Source: Paludibacterium yongneupense DSM 18731
GTDB lineage: Bacteria; Pseudomonadota; Gammaproteobacteria; Burkholderiales; Chromobacteriaceae
Assembly: GCF_000422925.1 (NCBI RefSeq)
Contig: NZ_AUGZ01000019.1
Span: 1-64,000, forward strand
Direction of reading: 5' to 3'
Length of the DNA stretch: 64,000 bases
Shown here: piece after piece, positions 28,582 through 36,478 of the stretch
Layout of the letters: each line of letters opens with the position of its first letter
How positions within the stretch are numbered: the first letter of the stretch is position 1
Made by a program: the position numbers and the translations under genes
Notes under the pieces: generated by a model
Told to the model about the DNA's origin: nothing
Databases searched by the model: none
The model's input: the letters and a program-made list of their open reading frames with translations, nothing else

Positions 28582-30753
28582 ATGGAGTCAAATGTGATCT
28601 CTCCGCCGGCCCAGTGCGCGCCCGGCCCGCGCCCGGGAGTCGACGGCTTGCGCGAATGTCTGTTTCAGCTTGCGTCGGAAAACGGACTGCACGGTACTCC
28701 CGATGCGCTGACAGCGGGTTTACCCCTGGTCGATGGTCGGCTGACGCCATCGTTGTTCGACCGCGCGGCGCGCCGCGCCGGCATGTCAAGCTGCCTGCGG
28801 CGTCTGACGCTGGCCGATATCGGCGTTCCGACCCGGCCGCTGATCTTGCTGCTGAACGGCGACGTTGCCTGTTTGCTGCGCGCGGTCGATGCGAGTGCCG
28901 GGCGTTACCGTCTTTTCATGCCCGGTGCGGCCGATCCGGAGTGCGAGCTGGATATGGCCGGACTGGATGCGTGCTACAGCGGTTTTGCCATCCTGCTCAA
29001 GCCGCGCTTCCGGTTCGAATTGCGGGCGCCCGAGTATGTTGCCAAGCGCTCGCGACACTGGTTCTGGCGTACGGTCTACGAAGCAAGGCCGCTGTACCGC
29101 GATGCCATGATCGCGGCCTTGCTGATCAATCTGCTCGCCCTGGCTCTGCCGCTGGTCTCGATGAATGTCTACGACCGCGTTTTGCCGAACATGGCACTGG
29201 ATACCCTATGGGTGCTCGCAATCGGAGCCGCTCTGGCGCTGGGGTTCGACTTCATGCTCAAGATCGCGCGCACGAGCTTGCTGGATCAGGCCGGAAAACG
29301 TATCGATGTGGTCCTGTCGGCGCGGATCATGGAACAGGTGCTCGGCATGCGGCTGGAGGGGCGTCCAGCCTCGGTCGGGGCCTTTGCCGCCAATCTGCGC
29401 GCCTTCGAGGCGCTGCGGGATTTCATCGCCTCGGCCTCTATCGTGACTCTGATCGATCTGCCCTTCGTGCTGCTATTCATGCTGGTCATGGCGTGGATTT
29501 CGCCGCTACTGGCGCTGCCGGCCCTGTTTGGCGCCATATTGATGCTGGGCCAGGTCTGGCTGACCCAGCAACGGGTGCACGATTTGGCGCAAACCACCTT
29601 GCGTGCGTCGGCGCAACGGCATGCCTTGCTGGTGGAAAGTCTGGCCGGGCTTGAAACCATCAAGGCGCTCGGCGCCGAGGGGCATCAGCAAGCGCGCTGG
29701 GAGCGCGCGACTCTCTTTCTGGCGCAGATCGGTGCCCGCCTCAAGCTGCTGAGTGCGAGCAGCGGCCATTTCGCCGCCATGATGCTGCATCTGGTTTATC
29801 TCGCCACTCTGGTGCTTGGCGTCTATCAGGTCGCAGGCGGCGGTCTCAGCCAGGGCGGCCTGCTGGCGCTCGCGCTGCTTTCGGGGCGGGTGATGGCCCC
29901 GCTCAGTCAGCTCGTCGGTGTGCTCACCCAGTACTACAATGCGCGGACTTCGCTGGATTCGCTTGAGGTGCTGATGGCGCTGCCACAGGAGCGCGAAGCG
30001 GAGGCGGCGTTTTTTCACCGCCCGCACATTCTCGGAGCGATCGAATTGCGTTCGGTCTCGCTGACCTATCCCGCCTCGCCGCAGGAAGCCTTGTCCAGGG
30101 TCTCGCTCAAGGTGGCAGCCGGCGAGCGCGTGGTGATCGCCGGCAATGTCGGGTCGGGCAAAAGCAGCTTGCAGAAACTGGTCATGGGTCTGTACCGACC
30201 AAGCTCCGGCGCCATTCTGATCGATGGCATCGACATGCAGCAACTCGATCCGGGCGAATTGCGGCGCCATGTTGCCTATGTCCCGCAAGACATCGTGCTG
30301 TTTTACGGCACACTGCGCGACAACATTGCCATGGGACTGTCCGGCGTCGACGACGGGGCCGTCGCTGCCGCCGCCGAGCTTGCCGGGCTCGCGCCTTTCG
30401 TCAATACCCATCCCCACGGATTCGCAATGCGGGTGGGCGAACGCGGCGAGACCTTGTCGGGCGGACAGCGCAAGGCCGTCGGAATCGCCCGTGCCTTATT
30501 GGGTAATCCTTCCATTCTGCTGCTGGACGAACCGACCGGGAATCTGGATGCCGGCAGTGCCGCGCATATTCGCGACACCCTGCACAGGCTGTCGCGCAAC
30601 ACGACGCTGCTGCTGGTGTCGCACCAACCGGAGATGTTCGATCTGGGGGAGCGGCTGGTGATTCTCGACCGCGGCCGTCTGGTTGCCGACGGGCCGAGGG
30701 AGGAGGTGCTGGATGCCTTGCGCCGCCGCCGCGAAGCCGGGAGAGCAGCATGA
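28582..30753 (+). CDS. Type I secretion ABC transporter (LapB/RtxB type)
   Basis: Inner-membrane exporter of 723 residues powering secretion of RTX proteins. The N-terminal 130 residues are a C39-like domain in which the peptidase Cys is absent (a substrate-docking domain, as in HlyB/LapB). Six membrane helices (about 150-430) follow. The ATPase domain has Walker A AGNVGSGKSS, signature LSGGQRKAVGIARALLG, Walker B SILLLDEPTGNLD and switch His in LVSHQP. The start MESNVISPP at 28582 was chosen because GGG lies upstream and the earlier in-frame ATG at 28510 is not conserved-like. The gene overlaps the adaptor gene by 4 bases, so the two are translationally coupled. The cargo is most likely the two RTX proteins downstream. 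Confidence 0.92.
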   Translation: MESNVISPPAQCAPGPRPGVDGLRECLFQLASENGLHGTPDALTAGLPLVDGRLTPSLFDRAARRAGMSSCLRRLTLADIGVPTRPLILLLNGDVACLLRAVDASAGRYRLFMPGAADPECELDMAGLDACYSGFAILLKPRFRFELRAPEYVAKRSRHWFWRTVYEARPLYRDAMIAALLINLLALALPLVSMNVYDRVLPNMALDTLWVLAIGAALALGFDFMLKIARTSLLDQAGKRIDVVLSARIMEQVLGMRLEGRPASVGAFAANLRAFEALRDFIASASIVTLIDLPFVLLFMLVMAWISPLLALPALFGAILMLGQVWLTQQRVHDLAQTTLRASAQRHALLVESLAGLETIKALGAEGHQQARWERATLFLAQIGARLKLLSASSGHFAAMMLHLVYLATLVLGVYQVAGGGLSQGGLLALALLSGRVMAPLSQLVGVLTQYYNARTSLDSLEVLMALPQEREAEAAFFHRPHILGAIELRSVSLTYPASPQEALSRVSLKVAAGERVVIAGNVGSGKSSLQKLVMGLYRPSSGAILIDGIDMQQLDPGELRRHVAYVPQDIVLFYGTLRDNIAMGLSGVDDGAVAAAAELAGLAPFVNTHPHGFAMRVGERGETLSGGQRKAVGIARALLGNPSILLLDEPTGNLDAGSAAHIRDTLHRLSRNTTLLLVSHQPEMFDLGERLVILDRGRLVADGPREEVLDALRRRREAGRAA

Positions 30754-32156
30754 TGGCGCGCGCGGTTCGCCATTGGGTGCGTCGGCTGGCGGATGTTCGT
30801 GCACGCATCGGCCGCTGGCGGCGGGGCAAGGGGGAGGCCGCCGCCGTCGATGACGCGCGCACGACCGATTTTATCGCCGATGTGCAGTGGGGGATCCAGC
30901 AACAGCGGCCGCGACGGCCCCGTCTGTTTATCCTGACTGTTGCCGGCCTGGCGGGAGCCGCCGTGCTGTGGGCGGCACTATCGCAGGTTGATGAAGTGGC
31001 ACGCGGGGAAGGCAGAGTGGTGCCCTCGTTTCAGAATCAGCATATCCAGAGCCTGGATGGCGGGATCGTGGCCGAGATACGGGTGCGCGAGGGCGAGAAA
31101 GTAAGCAAGGGGCAGCTGCTGTTGCGTATCGACAGCACGCGGGTCGAATCCTCGCTCGGCGAGAACCGCGCGCAATGGCTGGCGCTGCAGGCGAAGGCGG
31201 CGCGCTTGCGCGCCCTGGCGAGCGCGCAAGCGCTGCAACTGCCTCCTGCAGTGGCGGCGGCGGCCCCCGATCTCGCGCAGCAGGAAACGGCTTTGTATGC
31301 GTCGCGGCGGCAGGAACTCGATACGGGGCTGGCCATCGCCAGGCAGCAGCTTGCCCAGCGCACGCAAGAATTGGGCGAAGTCAGGGTCCGGCGCGAGCAG
31401 GCGCAGCAGAGCTTCGAGCTGACATCAAAAGAACTGGCGGTAACGGCACCATTGCAGGAGTCGGGAGCGGTGTCCGATGTCGACTTGCTACGGCTGCGAC
31501 GCGAAGTCGCGCGTGCGCGCGGTGAACGGGATATGGCGACAGCCCAGATTCCGCGACTGCAGGCGGCCATTGCCGAAGCCGCGCGCAAAGTGCAGGAAGT
31601 CGAGCTGGCATTCCGCAATGCAGCGAGCATCGAGTTGTCGGATACCCTGGCCAAGCTCGGCAGTCTGAAGGCCGGCAGCGTGGCCCTGCAAGACCGCGTA
31701 CGCCTGACCGAGGTACGCGCGCCGGCCAGTGGCGAAATCAAGCGTCTTTATCTGAACACCGTCGGCAGCGTGGTCACGCCGGGCAAAGACATCATCGAGC
31801 TGGTCCCGTCCGAAGAGGTCTTGCTGGTCGAAGCCCGGGTCTCGCCGCGCGATATCGCCTTCCTGCATCCGGGGCAGCGTGCCTATCTGCGTTTCACCGC
31901 ATACGATTCGACTGTTTACGGCGGCATGGAGGGCGAGTTGCAAGAGATCGGAGCCGATACCTTGAGCGACGAGAAAGGCCAGCCCTACTATCTGGTGCGG
32001 GTGCGAACGCGCGCCAGCGCGGCCGGGGGACGCCATTGGCGCATCATCCCCGGCATGGTGGTCCAGGTTGATATCTTGACAGGTAAAAAAAGCATTTTGT
32101 CATATTTGCTCAAGCCGGTGTTGCGCGCCAAGGCACAGGCCTTGACCGAGCGCTGA
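30750..32156 (+). CDS. Type I secretion membrane-fusion protein (HlyD/LapC family)
   Basis: Periplasmic adaptor of 468 residues. After a short cytoplasmic N terminus there is one membrane helix (LFILTVAGLAGAAVLWAALS). Then come the lipoyl/barrel half GEGRVVPSFQNQHIQSLDGG, a long helical hairpin with Gln/Ala/Glu-rich heptads (about 130-300), and the second half with PASGEIKRLYLNTVGSVV. It bridges the ABC transporter and a TolC-like outer-membrane channel. The start overlaps the transporter stop (ATGATG within the RAA-stop). Confidence 0.92.
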   Translation: MMARAVRHWVRRLADVRARIGRWRRGKGEAAAVDDARTTDFIADVQWGIQQQRPRRPRLFILTVAGLAGAAVLWAALSQVDEVARGEGRVVPSFQNQHIQSLDGGIVAEIRVREGEKVSKGQLLLRIDSTRVESSLGENRAQWLALQAKAARLRALASAQALQLPPAVAAAAPDLAQQETALYASRRQELDTGLAIARQQLAQRTQELGEVRVRREQAQQSFELTSKELAVTAPLQESGAVSDVDLLRLRREVARARGERDMATAQIPRLQAAIAEAARKVQEVELAFRNAASIELSDTLAKLGSLKAGSVALQDRVRLTEVRAPASGEIKRLYLNTVGSVVTPGKDIIELVPSEEVLLVEARVSPRDIAFLHPGQRAYLRFTAYDSTVYGGMEGELQEIGADTLSDEKGQPYYLVRVRTRASAAGGRHWRIIPGMVVQVDILTGKKSILSYLLKPVLRAKAQALTER

Positions 32157-32602
32157 CTGTTTCGCTGTGCCAGGGCGAGCTGGCAGTGTGGGGTTCCGTA
32201 GACGGATTCTTCGGACCCGACCCGCGCTCCCCGCCCCGAGTGTGCCCGCAGGCGGCCCTGCCTTGCCAGCGGCAGCGCGAGGGGCGGACTTCTCCATCAC
32301 CATTGTCACTTCCGCTGCGCGTCCGGCATTTGTCATGGTCTGCCGGACGCGTCGCGATTCCTAATGTTCAAACACGTAATGCAAGTAGGAAAAATCCCAA
32401 TCGATGACCAGGGTATGGATGCCTGTTGTTCGATATGTCTTAATTCGCCTTCAAGCATTTGCTTTCGAAACACTCTGAAATTTATCAAATAAGCCAAGTC
32501 CATTTCCGGTAAATCATCATTTTCCGATACCGGGATGACGGCGGCAGGGAAGGCCGGAGCGGATCCGGCTGTCACGAATTCAAACGAATCGAGGGATGCA
32601 GC
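32157..32602. other. Intergenic region between the adaptor and RTX protein 1
   Basis: 446 bases. The left 170 are GC-rich and show no gene. 32340-32600 is AT-rich, with a codon pattern unlike the neighbours and an open minus-strand frame of 56 codons (32503 down to 32333) that has no ribosome-binding site and no recognisable product. It could be a fossil or the promoter/untranslated leader of the adhesin operon. No terminator or operator stands out. Confidence 0.4.
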
Positions 32603-35600
32603 ATGAGCAGTCGAGTCATTTCCGTACAAGGGCAGGCAACCGTGCGCGATGTGCAAGGTCAGGTGCGTGCCTTGCGCATAGGCGATGCGTTGGAGCAGGG
32701 GGCGCGCGTGGAGTTGGGGGACGGTGCGCGGGTCGAGATTCAGAATGCAGATGGGCGCAGCGAAATCCTGTTGCCGGAAGAGGCCGTGGACTCGGCCTGG
32801 CGGCTCGACGCCCCGCTGGCGACGGAGACGAGTCCACTGCAGCGTAGCGTGCGTGCCGCCGTGGCTGCCGTCGAGCGCGGGCAGGACGACCCGCTGCGCG
32901 CACTGGCGAATCCGGAGGCGGGTTTGAGCTCCGATGGCGACGGCGATAGCGGCCATGGTTTTATCCGGCTCGGCCGCCTGAGCGAGGCAGTGGACGCGTC
33001 GTCGAGGGAGGCGGGCCGGTCCGCTCAGGCCGGCACGGCCGCCCCTGCCGTTGCGGAGGCGCAGCCCATCGCGGCAGGCCAGGACACCGCCGACGACGAA
33101 GGCCGTGGCCGATCGCGGCGTTCGCCATCGCTTCCCGGCCACGGCCGGGTCGAGGAGGATGGAACGCTGACCGTATCGGGTGTCCTCGCCGATCCGCTCG
33201 ACTCGGACGACCAAGGCTTTGCCATCGGCCATTACGCCGGAAAATATGGCGATCTGAGCATGCAGAAGGATGGCGGCTGGCACTATGCGCTCAGAAACGG
33301 CTCGGCGGAAGTTCAGCAGTTGGGCGATGGCGACCTCAAATACGACGCGTTCACGGTGTTCACCGTCAACGGGGCGCGCGAGCAGGTGCAGATCGAGGTG
33401 CATGGCAAATCGGAAGTCGCATCCCGCGGCAATGGGGCGGTGCAGGAAGACGTCAGCTTGCAGGCCAACGGGCAGCTGCTGGCGTCATCTCCCCATGTCG
33501 GCTTCAAGAGCGTGATCGACAAAAAGGGCGCTTATGGCCGACTGACGCTGGACAGCGCCGGCAACTGGCTGTACGTCCTGGACAACGATGCGGCACACGT
33601 TCAGGCGTTGACCGATGCGGACAGCCGCATCGATAGCTTCGTGGTCGATCTGCTCGATGGGGGGGCTAGCGCGGTGGAAGTCAAGGTGCAGGGACGCGAT
33701 GATCCGGCAAGGATACGCGGCGCCAGCAGCGGGCTGGTCGTCGAGGACGGCGGGTTCAATGGAGCCGATCCCGTGGTCGATGGCTGGTTGAACGTGGACG
33801 ATCCGGATGCGGGGCAGGCGGAATTCAAAACGGTGGTCAAGGTGCAGGGGAAGCATGGCGAGGGCAGCCAGGCTTCCCAGGGCTACTGGAAATACCGGCT
33901 TCACAACGACAGCGAGGCCGTGCAGACACTGACGGCCGGGGAGACCTTGACCGATAGCGTCATCGTGGAAACGAAGGATGGGACGACGCAGGCAATAACG
34001 ATCACCATCCGGGGCGAGACCGAGTCGGCGCAGGAAGGGCGCGGCCGGGTGGCGGAAGACGAGATCCTGATGATCGACGGCCAGCTTGTGTCGTCGTCGC
34101 ACTTCGTCGGATTCAAGCCTGCCCAGCAGCAGGGCGGCTACGGCAAGTTGTCGGTGGATGCCAAGGGCAAATGGCGCTACCAGCTCGATAACGACAGCGC
34201 GAAGGTGCAGGCGCTCGATGGCGGTGAACAGCGGGTCGACAGCTTCGCCGTCGCCCTGGCTGACGGCGGCGAGACGCGCGTCGCGATCGATATCGATGGC
34301 AAGGATGATCCGCGGCTGAGGTCGGACATGCAAGGCGACGTGGCGGAAGCGCTGCTGCCGAACGGTTTGTACCCTTTGCCAGGGAATGCGCCTGTCGTGG
34401 CCAGCGGCGAGGTGGCGGCGGCGGCGGGGCTCGGCGGCGGCGAGGTCCGCTTTGCCGCGCCGACGCTCGCCCTGAGCTCGGGGGGCAAGCCGGTTCGCTG
34501 GCAGGTGTCGGCCGACGCTCGACGCCTGGTGGCGGTGACGGATGAGCGGGAAGTGCTGCAGTTGCAACTGGACGGGCAAGACCGCTGGCAGGCGACCTTG
34601 CGCGCCGCCATCGATCATGCGAGTAGCAGCGACGCGACGACCCTGGATATCGGGATCGAACTGTATGACGGCAAGGGACATGTGCAGGATAGGGGCGTGC
34701 TGAAATTACGCATTTGCGATGACGGTATCGCCGCTGCCGAATGCGGGACGCAAGAGGTTCTGATGACCCCTGTTTCGACCAATCTGCTGATCGTGTTCGA
34801 TGTTTCCGGCAGCATGCGCCATCGCGGAACCGGCGGCGAGTGGCTGGACGAGGCCGGGAAGTCGAGACTTCAGGTGGCGAAGGAAGCGTTGCTCAATCTG
34901 GTCGATCGCTATCGCGATGCCGGCGACGTCAAGGTTCGTCTGGTGCTGTTTGCCACCGACGCTTCTACCGGCTGGCACTATCCGGTGGAACGCGACGATC
35001 CCGGTTGGGTCACGGCGGATCAGCTGCGCGAGTATATGGACAGCGGGGCGCTGGAGCGCATGGTACTGGGCAATGGCGCCACCAACTATCGCAAGGCCGC
35101 CGAGGTCGCGATGGATAAATTCCACACTCCGGGGGCGCTGGAAAACGCGCAGCACGTGGCCTACAGCCTTACCGACAGCATCCCGACCGGCAAGGAATCG
35201 CACATCGACGGCAAGACGCAGGGTAACTGGGAAGCGTTTCTGAGCGATAAGAAAATGACCAGCTACGCGCTGGCCATCGGCGAGGACATCAAGGACAGTT
35301 CCAAGATCAAGCCGCTCGGTTTCGACGGGCTCAAGCACACAGGAATCGAGCCGTTGCTGGTCAGCGATATGTCGCAGCTGGATACCGCCCTGACCGGGGT
35401 CACGCATACCAATGTCCATACGGGAAACCTCGCGCGCTTTGGCGCAGACGGCGGTTTTGTGCGCACATTGCAACTGGGCAGCCGGGGCTTTATCTATGAC
35501 CGGGAGGCCGGAACGCTGACTGCGACCGACGCCTTGCCTGGCAGCTATCACTTTGATGCGGTCACGCATCTGCTCACCGTTGAATATGAAGGCGGCAGCG

Positions 35601-36454
35601 TGAAGGTGGACATGGATGATGGCAGCTATGCCGTACACATGCCGGTTCGCCTGCCGCGCGAGATGAAGGTCGAATTCACTCTGGAGGACGGCGACGGGGA
35701 CAGTGTCCACGACAGCCTGCTGTTTCAGCCGTTGCTGAGCAATGGCGGCCCCCTTCCTGCGGCGACACCGGCCATCAACCGGGTTTCGGGCAGTAGCGGG
35801 GATGACAATGTGCTGGCCGGCACCCCCGGTCGCGATGAGATCCACGGCGGGCGCGGCAGCGACACCTTGACCGGTTTGGGGGGCAACGATTACCTGGTCG
35901 GCGGCGGCGGCGACGATATGCTCGACGGAGGCGACGGCAACGATATTCTGTTTGGCGGATATGGCAATGACATACTTTATGGCGGAAACGGCCGCGATAC
36001 CTTGTACGGCAACAGCGGCAACGACCGGCTGTTCGGTGGCGATGGCGACGATTTTCTGATCGGAGGCATAGGCAACGACACCATGACCGGCGGTAACGGG
36101 CGCGATGTGTTCCAGTTCTTCCGCAGCAGGGGACAGGGCGAAAAGCTGGAGGACAGCGCGACGCTGATCACGGATTTCGACCGGCGCGAAGACCTGATTG
36201 ACTTGCGCGGGCTGAACCCCAGGGGATTTTCCTTTGCCGGCACCCGGACGCCGATGGAGCACGATATCACCCTGCACCGGGAAAGCGATGGGACGCACAT
36301 CGATATCGCGATGCGCGGTGCCGATAACAACTCCAGGCTGGTGCAGTACCAGACCCGCATCGTGGTCGAGGGGGCCGATCTGCTGGAGGGGCGCAGCAGC
36401 CACGACGCGCTGGAGGCGTTGACAGGCGGTCCGGGAGCGATCGTGCTGATGTAA
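32603..36454 (+). CDS. Large RTX/VCBS surface protein with VWA domain and LapA-like retention module
   Basis: Secreted multidomain protein of 1,283 residues. In order: a retention-module-like N-terminal domain (about 1-70, SSRVISVQGQATVRDVQGQV); a linker with PIAAG at 155-159, a candidate LapG cleavage site; four VCBS-type repeats (about 175-572); an unnamed beta domain (about 590-708); a von Willebrand A domain with the metal-site triad DVSGS at 733-737 (about 724-935); a domain shared with RTX protein 2 (about 945-1043); nine-residue RTX calcium repeats (about 1064-1170); and a C-terminal type I secretion module ending in VLM. There is no Sec signal. ATG 32603 has only a weak GGGATGC upstream. 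The retention module suggests it stays plugged in the outer-membrane pore until proteolysis. This is an inference; LapA homologues behave this way. Confidence 0.88.
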   Translation: MSSRVISVQGQATVRDVQGQVRALRIGDALEQGARVELGDGARVEIQNADGRSEILLPEEAVDSAWRLDAPLATETSPLQRSVRAAVAAVERGQDDPLRALANPEAGLSSDGDGDSGHGFIRLGRLSEAVDASSREAGRSAQAGTAAPAVAEAQPIAAGQDTADDEGRGRSRRSPSLPGHGRVEEDGTLTVSGVLADPLDSDDQGFAIGHYAGKYGDLSMQKDGGWHYALRNGSAEVQQLGDGDLKYDAFTVFTVNGAREQVQIEVHGKSEVASRGNGAVQEDVSLQANGQLLASSPHVGFKSVIDKKGAYGRLTLDSAGNWLYVLDNDAAHVQALTDADSRIDSFVVDLLDGGASAVEVKVQGRDDPARIRGASSGLVVEDGGFNGADPVVDGWLNVDDPDAGQAEFKTVVKVQGKHGEGSQASQGYWKYRLHNDSEAVQTLTAGETLTDSVIVETKDGTTQAITITIRGETESAQEGRGRVAEDEILMIDGQLVSSSHFVGFKPAQQQGGYGKLSVDAKGKWRYQLDNDSAKVQALDGGEQRVDSFAVALADGGETRVAIDIDGKDDPRLRSDMQGDVAEALLPNGLYPLPGNAPVVASGEVAAAAGLGGGEVRFAAPTLALSSGGKPVRWQVSADARRLVAVTDEREVLQLQLDGQDRWQATLRAAIDHASSSDATTLDIGIELYDGKGHVQDRGVLKLRICDDGIAAAECGTQEVLMTPVSTNLLIVFDVSGSMRHRGTGGEWLDEAGKSRLQVAKEALLNLVDRYRDAGDVKVRLVLFATDASTGWHYPVERDDPGWVTADQLREYMDSGALERMVLGNGATNYRKAAEVAMDKFHTPGALENAQHVAYSLTDSIPTGKESHIDGKTQGNWEAFLSDKKMTSYALAIGEDIKDSSKIKPLGFDGLKHTGIEPLLVSDMSQLDTALTGVTHTNVHTGNLARFGADGGFVRTLQLGSRGFIYDREAGTLTATDALPGSYHFDAVTHLLTVEYEGGSVKVDMDDGSYAVHMPVRLPREMKVEFTLEDGDGDSVHDSLLFQPLLSNGGPLPAATPAINRVSGSSGDDNVLAGTPGRDEIHGGRGSDTLTGLGGNDYLVGGGGDDMLDGGDGNDILFGGYGNDILYGGNGRDTLYGNSGNDRLFGGDGDDFLIGGIGNDTMTGGNGRDVFQFFRSRGQGEKLEDSATLITDFDRREDLIDLRGLNPRGFSFAGTRTPMEHDITLHRESDGTHIDIAMRGADNNSRLVQYQTRIVVEGADLLEGRSSHDALEALTGGPGAIVLM
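33125..34318 (+). repeat. VCBS-type protein repeats in RTX protein 1
   Basis: Four related segments of about 100 residues each, at roughly residues 175-272, 273-370, 371-473 and 474-572. Each ends in a variant of xTVxVxGxDDP and contains GxYGxLxxxxxGxWxYxLdN. Similarity is clear at the protein level, so the repeats are old. Confidence 0.75.
35792..36112 (+). repeat. RTX calcium-binding nonapeptide repeats in RTX protein 1
   Basis: Roughly a dozen tandem GGxGxDxLx-like nonapeptides at residues 1064-1170, such as GGDGNDILF and GGNGRDTLY. They are GC-rich repeats at the DNA level too, and are the standard beta-roll of type I substrates. Confidence 0.85.
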
Positions 36455-36478
36455 TGGTGTCGTGTTAAAGGAATTAAA

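Noticed and set aside
28455-29654. Alternate-frame plus-strand open frame inside the exporter gene
   Set aside because: The exporter frame has all ABC motifs; this one is its +1 shadow.
35792-36112. Short regularly spaced repeats that might look like a CRISPR array
   Set aside because: They are in-frame 27-base RTX codons (GGxGxDxLx) without spacers of uniform length and lie inside a coding region.
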